From positions 15,624,001 through 15,688,000 of the forward strand of contig JANTQA010000047.1 in assembly GCA_027625915.1 (NCBI GenBank): 64,000 nucleotides of DNA, in the 5' to 3' direction. Numbering within the stretch: position 1 is the first letter of the stretch; each line of letters opens with the position of its first letter. The notes beneath the pieces are model-generated. The model worked only from the letters and a program-made list of their open reading frames with translations, was not told where the DNA came from and did no database searches. Source of the stretch: Anaeramoeba flamelloides. Lineage: Eukaryota > Metamonada > Anaeramoebidae. Of the stretch, positions 47,804 through 60,109 are shown piece after piece. A program made the position numbers and the translations under genes.

Positions 47804-48944
47804 GGGACTAGTCTCTATTAATTTTTTTTTTGACCAATAACTAAATAAGGAATCCCTACCTTGAAATATGCTTTAAAATTCAAAATAGACAGGTTTTTTT
47901 CAATGTTAGAACTTTTAGTTCTTGTTTTTTTTTTAAATTTTACAATTCTTTCAAAAAAAGTGACTTTTCAATTTTTTTTTAAAAAAATATATTTAACCGA
48001 TGAGAATTTTTTCATTAATTTTGGATTTGATTATTATCTCAAAATTAATATTTATTCTCATTTTAAAAAAAGAAAAAATAAATAAAACTAGTGAATATTT
48101 TCTCTTTCACTTCTGTTCATCCAACTTGACTCTATACAGTCAGTTTCACTTTTAAGGCACCAACTTTCAACGAAATTTAAGGCACAAAAAAAATCTCAAA
48201 TTAAAGCACAAAATTCAGATTCTAGTAAAAATAAATTGTAAAAAAAAAATATTCCAAATTTTGTGTCTTAATTTGAGATTTTTTTTGTGCCTTAAATTTC
48301 GTTGAAAGTTGGTGCCTTAAAAGTGAAACTGACTGTAAAGAACTCAATTTGTTTTATCAATGATAACTTTTTTTAAAAAATAGTTCTTATTTTTTTCTTT
48401 TATTTTTTTTGACTCCGACAAAAACTTTTAGAATGATAATTTGGGACAACTTTTTAAAACTTAAAATTTGGCAAAAACAAAAGAGTGTACTCTCAAAAAA
48501 TTGTTTCAAGAAAAAAAAAAGAATGGTACAAGAAAAGAAAGAAAATCTTTTATTTTGAGTAAAGCATATATGGCATATAATAATTTCGAATCAAACTGTT
48601 TTTTTCATGCAAATCCAAAAAAAAAATTTCAGGTTTATTTTTCAAACTATTTTTTGTAGGTCTTCCACAAACACAACAAGTTTTTTCTTTCTTGCTCATA
48701 TTTTTTTTTTATTTTTTTGTATTTTGACAAAAAGTTGAAAAAAAGCAACTTTCAAAAAAGTGAAAAAATTGAAAAATTTTTTATTTATATAAAAACAATA
48801 ACTAAATTTAATGAATGCCATTTATCAAGATTTAATTACTATACAAAGAAGTTTTTCACTTTGATTTCAAATCTAAGTAATTGGCAAAAAAATTCTAAAT
48901 CTCGATTAAATTTACCTAAAAAAAATTTAATAGAGACTAGTCCC
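47804..48944. mobile_element. Family E TTAA-type TIR element, with nested MITE
   Basis: TTAA at 47800-47803 and 48945-48948. The termini GGGACTAGTCTCTATTAA and TTAATAGAGACTAGTCCC are an 18-base perfect inverted repeat. Total 1141 bp, of which 203 bp is a later palindromic MITE (48135-48337). The short frames at 47861-48085, 48468-48659 and 48717-48962 are inside it and show no known transposase motif. Its ends are shared with the 175 bp element at 62391-62565. Confidence 0.8.
48135..48337 (+). mobile_element. Palindromic Tc1-like MITE, copy 6, nested in family E
   Basis: TA-bounded, CAGTCAGTTTCACTTTTAAG to its mirror ending GTGAAACTGACTG. It lies inside the family E element, so it is the younger of the two insertions. 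Confidence 0.85.
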
Positions 48945-49313
48945 TTAAAGGTGAAAAGTTAAAAAAAATATGTTTCCAAAATCCGATTATTTGGGTTTTG
49001 AATTGGTTAAATTTCTTTTTAAATATATCTTTTTTTAGAATAAAATTATGATTTTTTTTTTTTTTACTTTTTGCCAACAATACCCAAATGTATATATATA
49101 TAAAATCACTAAAAAGACAAATAAAAAAATATTGATTTATTGATTATTTTGTGTACTGATCATTGGAAAAAAAAATATAACAAAATATAAGTTATGAAGT
49201 TGTTCTCTAATTAAATAATTTTTTTCCAAAGAATTTAAAAATGTAAAATAGTTTTAAAATAAATCAAAAATTAATAATTTTTAGTTTAATAGAATATATA
49301 AATATTATAATGT

Positions 49314-52300
49314 TTAAAATTTGAGAGCAAAATTACCACTTTTTGAAATAAATTTCACTCCTTTAAATATTTTTTTTTTAAGATTTGAAATATTTAAATT
49401 TGTTACTTTCAGGCCAGACATACAAAGCCCTTCAATTGAAAAGGTGATTAATGCCACCGGTTTTTCACTAGGAATAGGTCCTTTATTGGGCAATTTAATT
49501 GATCCTTTCATTGTTACTTCTTTATTTTTTGGCATTTTTTTAATTTCCCATTTTAATTCAAATGTTTGATCATTGAAAAATACTGTACCATTTGTTGTTT
49601 TAACTGCAGGACTTGAGCACCCTCGGGATAAGGGGAATAACACAGAAACGTTATCGATTGATTTCACTAAACTGTTTCGAAGTTGAAGAATAACCTCAAA
49701 TTTTCCCCTCCTTTTCTTTTTAGACCAACTAAATCTGCCACTTGTGTACAGTGGAATCTGTGTTTGCATTCTATTCGAGCGATAGCTTAATAATTCAAAT
49801 GCTCCATCAGGTGGAACAAAATCCAATATTTTTCTTCTTTCCCAAGTGTCTATATTAATGCATTGATGGAAAGATACATCTTCAAGAATCGACGAATTAT
49901 TAAAAACCATAGTTAATGATGGCATTCCACTTAATTTGCTTTCACAGTTGATTTTACTAATAATCTCTGAATTGAGACATTTTCCACTCCTTTTGAAAAG
50001 ATTATATTAATAATTAATTTTAATATAATAATGATATTGAATGTTTTATATTATTTAAATAATTTAAAACAATTTTGATTTTATTAAAAAAAAAAAAAAA
50101 AACTTTAATACAATCTAATCCCGAGAGCAGTTCAAAAAGCACAAAAAAAATATAGAATACAAAGAATCTATTCTATTTTTAAAAAAATTTAAATTGAAAA
50201 TTGGGATTCTATTTATTAAAAGTGGTCCTAAATTAGTCATTTAGCAACCTATCAATTTTTTATACAACATTTTATTAACAATCCTGAAATTTGTCTGGAA
50301 TTTTATAAAAAAATATTTTTTAGTTATTTTTTTAATAGAATTTTGATATTCTTTTATTTATCAAACCATTTTTTTTTTTTTACAAAGAAAAAGTGTTAAA
50401 TATGAAGATTCTATTTTTTTTTAGTTTTTGTTTTTTTTTTTCTTTTTGATTTCTTTACATTGTTTATTTATTTATGAAAAAAGAAGAATAAAATTGGTTA
50501 AAGCAAATGTAGTCCGGAAGAAACACTAGAAATATATAATCAAACTTGAGTTTAAAATAAAAAGTTATTTCATATAAAAAAAAAAAGAAAAAAAAATCAA
50601 AAATTTGACCTTTCTTTAAATTCAATCAATAGGTTATTAAAAGAAAAGAAATTGGTTCTTTTTCTTTTCGCATTGTTTCTTTTAAATATAATAACTCTTG
50701 TTCTAAGATTTTTTGATCAAAAAGGTGTGAAATGAAGGGGAAAAAAGTATGAAGGGACTAGTAAACTAAAAATAATCTTATGGGAAATTTAATTGCAAAT
50801 ACAAAAAAAATGTTACTCATATTGAAATTGAAAAATGAAGTAAAAATTGGTTTATTACCATAATAAACAAATTATTTTTAATGATATTTTCAGAAATGAA
50901 TTATAATTTTTAAAAATTTTGATCGTTTTTTCCAATTTTTGTAAAAGTTCAATATCCAACATATTTTTGAAAAAGTCAAAAAAAATAATTTTCGTTGAAA
51001 GAAGATGGAAATATTATTATCTGTAAAGGTATTTGTACAAAAATAAACTTTAAAAAATAAAATCACTAAGTTTTGAAAATAACTCAGTCTAGAAAAATCG
51101 ACTTAATTTCAAAAAAATTGTAATAATTTTTTTTTTTTTTTTTTTTTTTTATTATTTAAGAGAGGAGTTATTAGCCCCTCTTGTGTGTCCGAATTCCTAA
51201 AAACAAATTTAGGAATCTTATTACAGTCTCAAAGATAAGTTTATTATCCACTAAGGCTAATAAACTTGATGAATCTTTTTTTGTAATAATATTGAAAATA
51301 TTATTATTTTTTAATATATTAGATATATTAATTTTTTTTAATTCAGATATCCAGATTTTACGATTATTTTTATAGGCTGAGCAATTCCATAGAAAATGGT
51401 CCAAATCTTCAATGATATCTAAATTATTTATTTTTTTACATATCTCACAATATTTTGATTTATTTTTATTCATAACATAAGAGTATCTATTTGAATAATT
51501 TGTAAAATTTCTGAGTTTTAAAATTGAAGTTGAACCCTTCCATTTTAAATATCTTTGATGTTTGTTTATTGTGTTATTTCTTTGGATAATTTTTAAATAT
51601 TTTTGGACTTTCCAACTTGGGATATTTACTAATTGATTGATTCTGAATTTGTCCAATTCAATTTCTAATTCTTTTAAGTTTTTTGATTACCAGTTAATAT
51701 TTTAAAAATTGTAATAATTATTTTAAACTTGAAAAGAAATATTATTTCTTTGATTCAAAGCAACAGTTCAAATCAATTTTTTATTTTTTTTTGAACAAAA
51801 AAAATCATGAAAAAATAAACCAAACCATTAAATTTAAAAATGTTCCCCAATTTTTCTTTTAAAATCTAGAAAATTCAAATTTTAAAACCTAAAGAAATAC
51901 TTTTTAATTTGATTATTTCTAAATCAATAATTAATAGCCCAATCTTAATAATTTTAATTGTTAGTAATAACCCAAAGAATAAATATAAAAATATTATTAT
52001 TATTATTTCAAAAATTTTCTCATATTTTCAAATAAACAAAATTAATTTAAATTCATAATTATCATAAAAAAGACAAATTAAAATATTATAAAATAACTTT
52101 TTTTTAATTATAATAGTTCGTTATGTAAAATTTGAATTATTGGAAAAAAAAGAAATAATAATCTTTTAAATTTCAAGAAATTTAATAAATATTTATTGAA
52201 AATAAAATAAATGATTAATTTTTTTCTGATCTTATAAGCCTTGAATAAATGATTTATATTTTGTCCATTATTTTTGGTGGATTTGGTGTTAAAAAGAGTT

Positions 52301-55300
52301 TATCTGTTTAAAAAAAAAAACTATCAGAAATTACGAAAAGTGTGATTTCATAAAAATAAAAATGTTTTACAAATTTTGATTTTTCTTTAGCAATCCGACA
52401 ATCCCAAACACACAAGATCAAGATCTTTTTACTGAAAATTAATTTTAAAAAATGAATTATTTTAAAAATGATAATTCATTACTCTAAAGTTGATAAAGCG
52501 AAGATGATTCCTCAATTTTCTTTGCATCTTTGTAAAAATAAATGCTCTATTTTATTTGGAGTAAAACAAAAAATAAAGAAATACGAGCAACTAATTACTT
52601 AAGAAATATCTTTTCAGGTGAAAAGAGTGAAATTTTAGATAAAAATACTTTTGAAAGAGTTCCATAATCTCAGTTACATTTACCCACTGAGAATTTCTTT
52701 TAAAAAAAAATGAGAAATTTTCACAATTCCAACAATTTTCACATTTCTTAAATCATACCAAAATTTGATTTTACAATTTCATAATTTGCATTTCAAATTG
52801 ATAAATACAAAATAATTCCTAAGATATTCTAAATATATTGTACAGTTATTTTTACAAGTTTGAAATGTTTTAAAATTTTAGGTTGTGCTTGAAAATACCT
52901 TAAAGTCATTTTTTTTTAGATTTTCAATCAAAAGATCTATTTGATAAATTTTTTTTTTTTTGTTTTTGTTCAAAAGGAAATTAGTAATTTTTTCATCCAA
53001 TTTCTTCAGAATATAAATTCTTTTTGAGTTACGAATGTAGAATAGCACAATAAATCAACCATCTTCAGGGTGAATACGTAGTCCTTAATTGAAATATCCC
53101 TTGAATGTATTCACTTGTAATTCTTCAAGTTTATTAAAGATCTCAATTAACTTGAAATATTTGATTAAAAGTTACAGTCTTGACCACACTGAAGAAATAG
53201 AAGTTATTTTGAAATATTTTTCTTAAATTTTTTCTTTTTTTGAAAAAAATATCCTTAGTGGAGCAGTCTTTTTTTAAAAATAAAATGAAATCTTGTCATG
53301 CTTTGTAAAAAATTTTTTGTAATTTATGTTTCGACTTATGAAATGGATGAGTTAATCTCATCCAAACAATTGATTAAATTTGAGTCTATTTTTTGAAATC
53401 CAAAATTCCAGTGTTTCCAATATAAACGGAAAAAAAGTAACCTATTATTTTGTTTAACAATTAAGATAATTCTTGAAAACGATGAATCATATTTTTCGTT
53501 TTATGTTGGTAAGTCTTGATTTAAAAAAAAATTTTTATTTTGTTAGGATTTTTTATTGATTAATATTTCAATTCAATTCTCAAAAAATAAAACTAATTGA
53601 GGTATAAGTGATTAAAAAAATGAAAATTTGATAGAAGTTTAACAAAAGTTTATCAATGAAATTTGAATCATTTAAGTAAAAAAATTTTTATTCTTTAAGG
53701 CTTTAAAAAATTTGTTTTCTAGTTTTCAAATAATTAAAAAAAATTTCCAATTTTTGATAAAATTTTTTTTAACAAATTTTTTGGTCTTATCCAGAGGAAT
53801 TATTATAACAGTTCAAATCATTTTTAGTAGAAAAAAAATTGATTTTGAATTTTGAGGAATCAAATTACTTATTTCACAGATATCAATCAAGAAAATTTTA
53901 TTTTGAAAAAATTAAATTTCTTATTAGAATAAAAACAAAATTTCTTTTTGAAAATTTATAAATGACTTAAAAATTTTAATGGTTATAACTATACTTCTTA
54001 AAAATATAAATATTTTTCAAGTTTTTGAATAAATCAATTGTTTGTGGTTATTTAACCAAAAGAATTATCTAAAAAAAAAAAAAAAATCTTTATATTAATA
54101 TTACTGGTAAAAAAGACTTATTGTTGAATAATAATGATGAAAATGTTAATAAACAGAGCTAAAAACCTTTTATAATTGTGAGAAATAAAATGAATTTAAC
54201 AGTTTTCATTTTAAGAAGAAATGGTAAAAAAAAATTCGATCTAACAGAAACAATTTATTTTGATGACTTTCTGAGTCAAGCAGAATTTTTTGACATTTTA
54301 CAAATACAAAATTAAAAAGTAGAGAATATCACCAATAACGGATTTTTTAATTTTTTCCAAATATGGTAGAAAGACAGGACACCTAAAAATTTTTTGTGTG
54401 AAACAAAGCCAAGATATAAATATTATAAAAATGTCTGTCGGTCTTGAAATAAATTGTTTTTTGAAGTTTTTGTGATTTCAAAACCCAACTTTTCTGATTG
54501 AACAAGAGTGTTGGTTTTTCTTTGTAAAAAAGAAAATGGAGAGAAAGAAAAAAGAACGAAAAAAAAAAAAAAAAAAAAATAGTCGGCTTGTTACCTTTCA
54601 ATTGTTGCATTAATGGATTCAACAATATCAAAAAAGATTTCGTTGGGTGAGTGGTTAATATTTTTTCTTCTCCAAGGAAGACCACCAACTTGATCAGAAG
54701 ACAACGTTACAAATTTCTTTGAGTTTTCAATTGTGTTTGGTGTTGATTTCATTGTTGCTCCGATCATGTCTTTGAGCATACTACTTTCTGTTGTGACTGG
54801 GAAAACATTATCCATCATTTCTCCTAAAAGCTAAATTTTGAGTGACAAAACATTGATTCAAAACAGAAATAAATAAAAACAAAAACAAGAAAAAAAGAAA
54901 TTTTAATATTTTTGTCCTTCCCTCACAAGCATTTTCAAAATCAAAGGTAGAAAAAAAGGAAAGGCATTTAAAAAAGAAATTTTTTGTATCCTTTTCAAAT
55001 AATCAAGTAGAATCTTGGATGAAGTGCATTTTACCTCAAAAGCCTTTGGTAAATTTTCCTTAAGAGAGTGTTCTGTTGGCTGTGCCGAAAAGAAATTTGT
55101 AAAAACTTCAATGACACGATTCAAAAATTCAATAAACATTAAAGGAGACGTGTCTTGATCAACAACAACTAAATATAACAAATTGTGTTTCCTAAGGTGG
55201 ATTAGTGTTTGTCTGCGTATTCTAATAATTGGCGGAAGATCTTTTGTTCGATTTTCTTTAGTTAATTCGTTCCAAAATTGTGAAATAATATTACGACCTG

Positions 55301-55370
55301 TTCGGCCTTGCCAATGCTTTTCAAGCACAATATCACCAACTGTGTTAAGAATAAATAATGACTTGATCAT
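49314..55370 (-). CDS. AP3M: AP-3 complex mu subunit, three exons
   Basis: Medium chain of the AP-3 adaptor, which sorts cargo with tyrosine signals to lysosome-like organelles. Exons 55035-55370, 54595-54830 and 49314-49989 give 415 residues (human AP3M1: 418). Exon 1 is the longin-like domain (MIKSLFILNTVGDIVLEKHW); exon 2 is the linker with VGGLPWRR and the start of the mu-homology domain; exon 3 carries KLSGMP, FVPPDGAFELLSYR and the AP-3-typical end GLKVTNLNIS..FKGVKFISKSG. The joins are KAFE-LLGEMMDN (phase 0) and INATIE-R-SGKC (split Arg codon), with donors GTAAAA and GTAACA and acceptors TTTAG and AAAAG. Intron 2 is 4.6 kb and hosts a transposon that itself contains a LINE. AP-3 rather than AP-1/2/4 is supported by N- and C-terminal similarity. 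Confidence 0.95.
50754..52598 (+). mobile_element. Family D TTAA-type element, copy 3, interrupted by a LINE
   Basis: Begins GGGACTAGTAAAC and ends GAGCAACTAATTAC followed by TTAA (52599-52602). It is colinear with 14256-15491 except for the LINE and its target duplication (51113-51719). Without them its length is close to that of copy 1. The left TTAA is not preserved. It sits in AP-3 mu intron 2. Confidence 0.75.
51129..51703 (-). mobile_element. 5'-truncated LINE insertion with poly(A) tail and 16-bp target duplication
   Basis: Minus-strand insertion: poly(T) on the plus strand at 51129-51150 is the tail, and the C-terminal open frame runs from the truncation near 51700 to a TAG stop at 51171 without interruption. 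The translation has a CxxC..HxxxxxC-type finger (YCEICKK..DHFLWNCSAY) typical of the end of non-LTR retrotransposon ORF2 proteins. The direct repeat AAAAATTGTAATAATT lies at 51113-51128 and 51704-51719. The open frame and clean duplication suggest a fairly recent, dead-on-arrival copy. Confidence 0.85.
54831..55034 (-). other. AP-3 mu intron 1
   Basis: A 204 bp intron, donor GTAAAATG, acceptor AATTTAG, phase 0, between the longin-like domain and the linker. It shows that the default intron size in this gene is small. Confidence 0.9.
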
Positions 55371-55884
55371 AATGGATTTACTTTCTGTTTTTTTATTAAT
55401 GGAAATATTTGGGATTAGGAAATAAAAAAAAAAGGAAAAAAAATAAATGGTAATTTTCTTGAAGTAATTATTGTCATTTTGGTCTGCAGATAAGTAGTGG
55501 AGGATTTTTTAAGACTTTGAATTTTTTTTCGCCTTTTAGTGGTTTACAAATGGTTAATGGTTCTACCATTTTCAAAAAAGGAAATAATTTTATCTGATTT
55601 TCTTGTTTTTCTATTCTGAAATCTGAGTCTCAAAGATAGGGTTCTTTGTTTCTCCATTACTCACCATTTAAAAAGTGGAACAATTAAATTAAGAGGATAT
55701 AACTGTTTTTGGAAAATTTTAAATCGAAGAAAAACGTAGTTGAAGAGAAAATTTTGTCTCTTTTGTATTTCAAAAGTCAGTTTCCAATCGAGTTTTTGAA
55801 CATTTTCATGAAATATAGAATCGACAACAAAACTTTAAGAGTTCAGTATTTAATTTGAATCCTGCTATAAATAATTTTCGCAAT

Positions 55885-56195
55885 TGGGGGAAAAAATAGG
55901 AGAAATAACACCAAAAAGCTTAGAAAAATTGATAGTCATAAACCTGACTGAAAAGGAAAGGTCAAATCTATAAAAAGAAGTAATAAATTAACTTTAAAGA
56001 AGGATTAATTTTTTTTTTAATTATTTTCAATGAAACCAACAAAAACAATTGAAATCTACTTTTTCTGTCATTGAAACCACGAGGGTATTTTACAAATCTC
56101 AAAATGAGTTTAATTTTTTAATGAAAGCAACCAATTAAAAAAAACTCAATAACAAGAAGGGTTTTTAAAAAAATTGTAATTGTGTTGAATATACA
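55885..56195. repeat. Family H element, copy 3 (degenerate)
   Basis: Shares TTATTTTCAATGAAACCAACAA, ACAATTGAAATCTACTT, GGTATTTTACAAATCTCAAAA and ACAAGAAGGGTTTTTAAAAAA-type blocks with 57015-57426 in the same orientation. The ends are eroded. Confidence 0.5.
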
Positions 56196-56310
56196 GTTTT
56201 TTTTTTTAGTATTTATATTATCATTTAGTAATATATTTTAACTTTGGTATTTTTAATGAGTGACTGATTAAAAAATTTTTTTTACTTTTTTTTTTTCACA
56301 ATATATAATA

Positions 56311-56878
56311 AAATTAAGCACTATTTTTTTCTGATTAATATTTTTCGAAATCTAGCATAGAACTAAATTCAATGATACACTGGGATAAATTTTTTTAGAA
56401 TAAAAACAATCTAAACTTTTGAGTATCGAAAATATTTTTCGAATTTACTATAAACTTTTTTATTTTTTTTTGAAAAATTGGGGTTGAGAAAATTATGAAA
56501 TCAAAGAATAAGTTAATATATTAAATTAGGAGAACTTTCTAGAGATTTTATCTTTTTTAGTTTAAATCACTTTTTTTTAATTTTACAATTTAAAAATAAA
56601 AAAAACATTTGAAGGCCAAATTAGTCCCTTTTGTGAAAATAAAAATCCCCTAATTTAGAATTTGTTTTAGTAAATGAATTAAAATAAGACAGTGGATATA
56701 AAAATACCATAATTTCAACTTTGAATTCAATCATTTTGGTAAAAAATGTTTTCAAGAAAAAGTTAAATGGAAACTTTATATATTTTTATTTTTTCATTTA
56801 GTTTTTTTAATTGTATTAATGGAAAGTATTTGATCAGTTTTTCATTTTTAGTGTTTTTTGGGTCGTAGGGACATATTA
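56311..56878 (+). repeat. Dispersed repeat family G, copy 2
   Basis: Colinear with 35971-36533 over its full length and in the same orientation; see that copy for landmarks. It ends ..GGACATATTAAC next to an A-run at about 56885-56903. Confidence 0.65.
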
Positions 56879-57014
56879 ACAACCAAAAAAAAAAAAAAAA
56901 AAATTTAATATTGCCCTTTAACAAAAAATACAAATAATAAAAAAAAATTTTTGAGAGGATCTCATTGTCAAAAATTCAATTCAATAAAAAAAAAGTAATA
57001 AAGATTACTCGCTG

Positions 57015-57426
57015 TTGTGGAAAAAAAGTGTAACTGGAAAAAAAGTGAAACACGGTTTTTAATTGGGAACATTACTAAAAATTCAAAGTAAAATAAATAA
57101 AAAGAAGAAACCAATTAACTTCAAATAATAACCCATTATATTATTTTCAATCAACCCAACAAATACAATCTAAATCTACTTGATTTATCGAAATTATTGG
57201 TGTGGTTTTGGAGATCTCAAAAATAGTCAATTTTTTGAACAAATTTTTAATAATTGATCAATCAAAGAAAAAACTCGATACCAAAAGATAGTATTTAAAA
57301 AACTGTTATTGTGGCGAATACTTCACTTTGTCTTGTATTATTTATTTACTCTTTTTTTCATAGATCTTACTTTGAATTTTCAGTGATGTTCCCAATTAAA
57401 AACCATGTTTCACTTTTTTTCCACAA
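57015..57426. mobile_element. Family H TIR element, copy 4 (best preserved)
   Basis: 412 bp with inverted termini of nearly 60 bp: TTGTGGAAAAAAAGTG..ACGGTTTTTAATTGGGAAC to the left and the mirror ..GTTCCCAATTAAAAACCAT..CACTTTTTTTCCACAA to the right. The left arm has an extra 17-base unit duplicating the AAAAAAAGTG part. Non-coding; a MITE-like element defining the family. Confidence 0.75.
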
Positions 57427-58159
57427 CGGTCAATCCCAATAAATCAAATTAAAAAAAAAAATACAAAAGAACTCTCAATGAAAAATATTCAAAATTTGAT
57501 CAAAAAACACTTTTCCTTTCTCTAATTTTATAATTTCGAAGAATTAAATTTCTTCAATCTCTAACAAATTTCTTTCTTAAAGTTCAAAATCAATTTAATT
57601 CTATTTAATCTAATTTATTTTTTTTTTTGTAACCCTTTATATTTAACAACATTTTGGATTTTGCAACATTCTAGTGATAAAAATAACCCATTTGAGAAAT
57701 TAAAATTATTAAAAAAAAAATCTTCGATATCTCAAAAAGTGCCAAAGAGAGACATTTAGAAATCACAAGATGGCAACCAAAATTATAATTCATAACCATT
57801 CTAATTGGGAATTTAGTGTACCCTTTTTTCATTTTTTTCGAAAAATTTACTCTTTCTTTGATTTTTTGATTTTTAGAGATCAATAATACTTCGGATGTTA
57901 GTTTTTTTATAATAAATATTAGACATCGATAAAAATTACACTTTTTTTTTCGTTTTCAAAAATTATTTTATCATAATAACTCATTTTATTCTTCTTTTCC
58001 TTTCGTGGTATTATATATAATACCAAAAACTCTGTCGAGATTTGTCATTTTAGGTAAAAATCATTTTAACTTTAAAAATATTTGGTTAATTCCTAAACAT
58101 TTACTAATTTCCCAAAATTGAAAGAAAAACCTCCAAAAAACAAAAAACACAATTTTTAA

Positions 58160-59556
58160 TAGACATTTGTATAATATTTGCAGATGATTTAATTTTAATC
58201 ATATAAGGGAAAATAAATCAAATAAATGGAAAATTAATTATAATATATGAAGTAATTGTCCAATGTAGATTAAAACCTAATAAAGACAAAAGAGAAATTT
58301 ATCAAAAGATTTATCAAAGATTAAATATTTCGAGATTTTTTAAGGAAAAAATCACATATTTACTATATAATCTGAAAAGGGCAAAAGAAACTTATAGTGA
58401 ATATAAACACTTATTCAAAAATAATTTACTGAATTTTAGTTTAAAAATTAGATTATTTAAATCTTTTATATTAAGTCAATTAACATATGACACATAAATA
58501 TATTATTATAAAATCGCAACACTAAACTATTTAAACTCTTGGATTAATACCAGTAATACTGCAATATGCAAAATAAATCGAAAAAAACCATACCTGTTCT
58601 GATTTAGAAAACAGAATTTAAATTTGAAAATTTTGTAATTTCAATTAATAAAAAGAAATATAAATTTAAAAATAAATTTAAAAAAGTATCTCTACATTAT
58701 TTAGTAACCCTGATAAACTTTTATTAAAGAATAAACAAAAAAATAAATTAGAAGTCTGAGAATTTAAAGCTTCTTAAAAACGAAATTTAGAAATATAATT
58801 ATAATAAGTTGTTGAATTCTACTAGTTGGAAGTGTCGTTAGGTTTTCTTGAGTTTTCTGTTTATTTGTAAAATCTATTGATTAACCATTTAAATAGAAAA
58901 CTCAAAAAAACCTAAATAAAATCAATAGATTTTACAAATAAAATAGAAAACCTCAAAAAAACTTAGAACACTTCACAGATTAAACAGAACACCGTAAGAA
59001 AAGCGCAGTTAGGTTTTTCATAATTTAAAAGAATTGAGTTAAATCTTTGATTTTACTCTATTCTTTTGAATTCTGGAAAACCTAGGCACTTGACGGCACT
59101 TGACGACATTCCACAAAAACCTTTCTCAATAATTAAAAACCAAAAACATTTATTTATTAATCAAAGATATAAAGTTATCCATTAAGTTCAACAATTCTAA
59201 AATTCAGAACATTTTCCAACTGTCTAAATAATTATAACGATATAATAAATAAAAATTCAAACAGATTTTGTCCTATATGCTTAAAATATGAAAAGAATAA
59301 AATAATAGAAAGCATTGATCCCATTTTATGGATATATTCTTCCTATTGAAAATGACAGATTCATTTTTCTGAATAAATTCAAAGAATTAAATTTTAATGA
59401 AATAATTTTAAACCAATGATAGATCAAAATTAATTTCATCAAATAATAATTATAAAATCCATGATTTTACACTTAAATTTCTGAAAGGGAATTTAAATAA
59501 AAGGGAAGTTCGAGGGTAATTTACACTAACTCAATAAAAAAAAAAAAAAAAAAAAC
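58160..59556 (+). mobile_element. Decayed LINE: RT catalytic region, C-terminal finger and poly(A)
   Basis: At about 58180 the frame reads IFADDLILII, the (F/Y)ADD catalytic box of reverse transcriptase. It is followed by ..RLKPNKDKREI.., ..NLKRAKETYSEYKHLFKN.. and ..LFKSFIL-QLTYD.., and near 59265-59350 by RFCPICLKYEK..DPILWIYSSY, a damaged form of the finger seen at 51171-51703. It ends in an A-run at about 59537-59556. Several stops and frame changes are present. A hairpin-rich insert lies at 58838-59110. Confidence 0.7.
58838..59110. repeat. Hairpin-rich insert inside the LINE, related to family A
   Basis: Two successive imperfect palindromes (TTAGGTTTTCTTGAG..CTCAAAAAAACCTAA and TTAGGTTTTTCATAATT..TCTGGAAAACCTAGG) are followed by GGCACTTGACGGCACTTGACG. 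The same hairpin-plus-GGCACT arrangement ends the family A copies at 5392, 17615 and 27495. Confidence 0.6.
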
Positions 59557-60109
59557 ACAATTTTTTGTTCTCAAAAGTAACATAATTCAAAAAAGATTTA
59601 GAAAAATCAAAATTATTTTCAAATGGAATAAAAGTCTAGTATTGTTCTTCTTTTAACTATTTTAAAGTCTAGGAAAAATTGTGAATTTTGGTTTATAAAT
59701 CAAAAAAACACAAAAATTTTTTAATTTTGGTTTTGAAAAAAAAAAAAGATATAAAAGTTGTAAAGAAAGAAAAATGGTTGATCATTATTTATTTTTTCAT
59801 TTAGTGTTATCAAGAGATTAATTCATGCCTTTCATTAAATAATATTTTAAAATGAGTAAAATTAAAATTTCTGGAAAACCAGTTTTCATTATAAAAGATT
59901 TTTATATCTTTATTTGTTAATTGTTTTCTCAAGTACAAGAAAAAATTCACAATCAGTAAGATAGGGCTTAAAAATCTCTTCGAACAAATGGTACACCACT
60001 ATTTTTTTAGAATTAAAATAATCAAAATAAGAAAATAATTCGATAAACAAAGGAAGGAGAAAAAATAAGATTCCATTTGACAATAATTAATAGATTTGAA
60101 AGTAGATTC

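Larger units (their letters stand above)
49990..54594 (-). other. AP-3 mu intron 2, 4.6 kb
   Basis: Donor GTAACAAG, acceptor TCAAAAG. It contains the family D element copy 3 (50754-52598) with a LINE insertion inside. The remaining about 2.7 kb (49990-50753 and 52599-54594) is AT-rich with no assignable feature. Confidence 0.9.
55371..60109. other. Intergenic region between AP-3 mu and the C2 gene
   Basis: 4.7 kb, entirely without recognisable host genes. It contains two family H elements, family G copy 2, and a decayed LINE with a hairpin-rich insertion. Short frames such as 57671-57883 show no domain. Confidence 0.6.

Noticed and set aside
54383-54688. Open frame overlapping the AP-3 mu exon 2 boundary
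   Set aside because: It runs in a different frame through the donor site and intron 2; the mu-subunit frame explains the exon.
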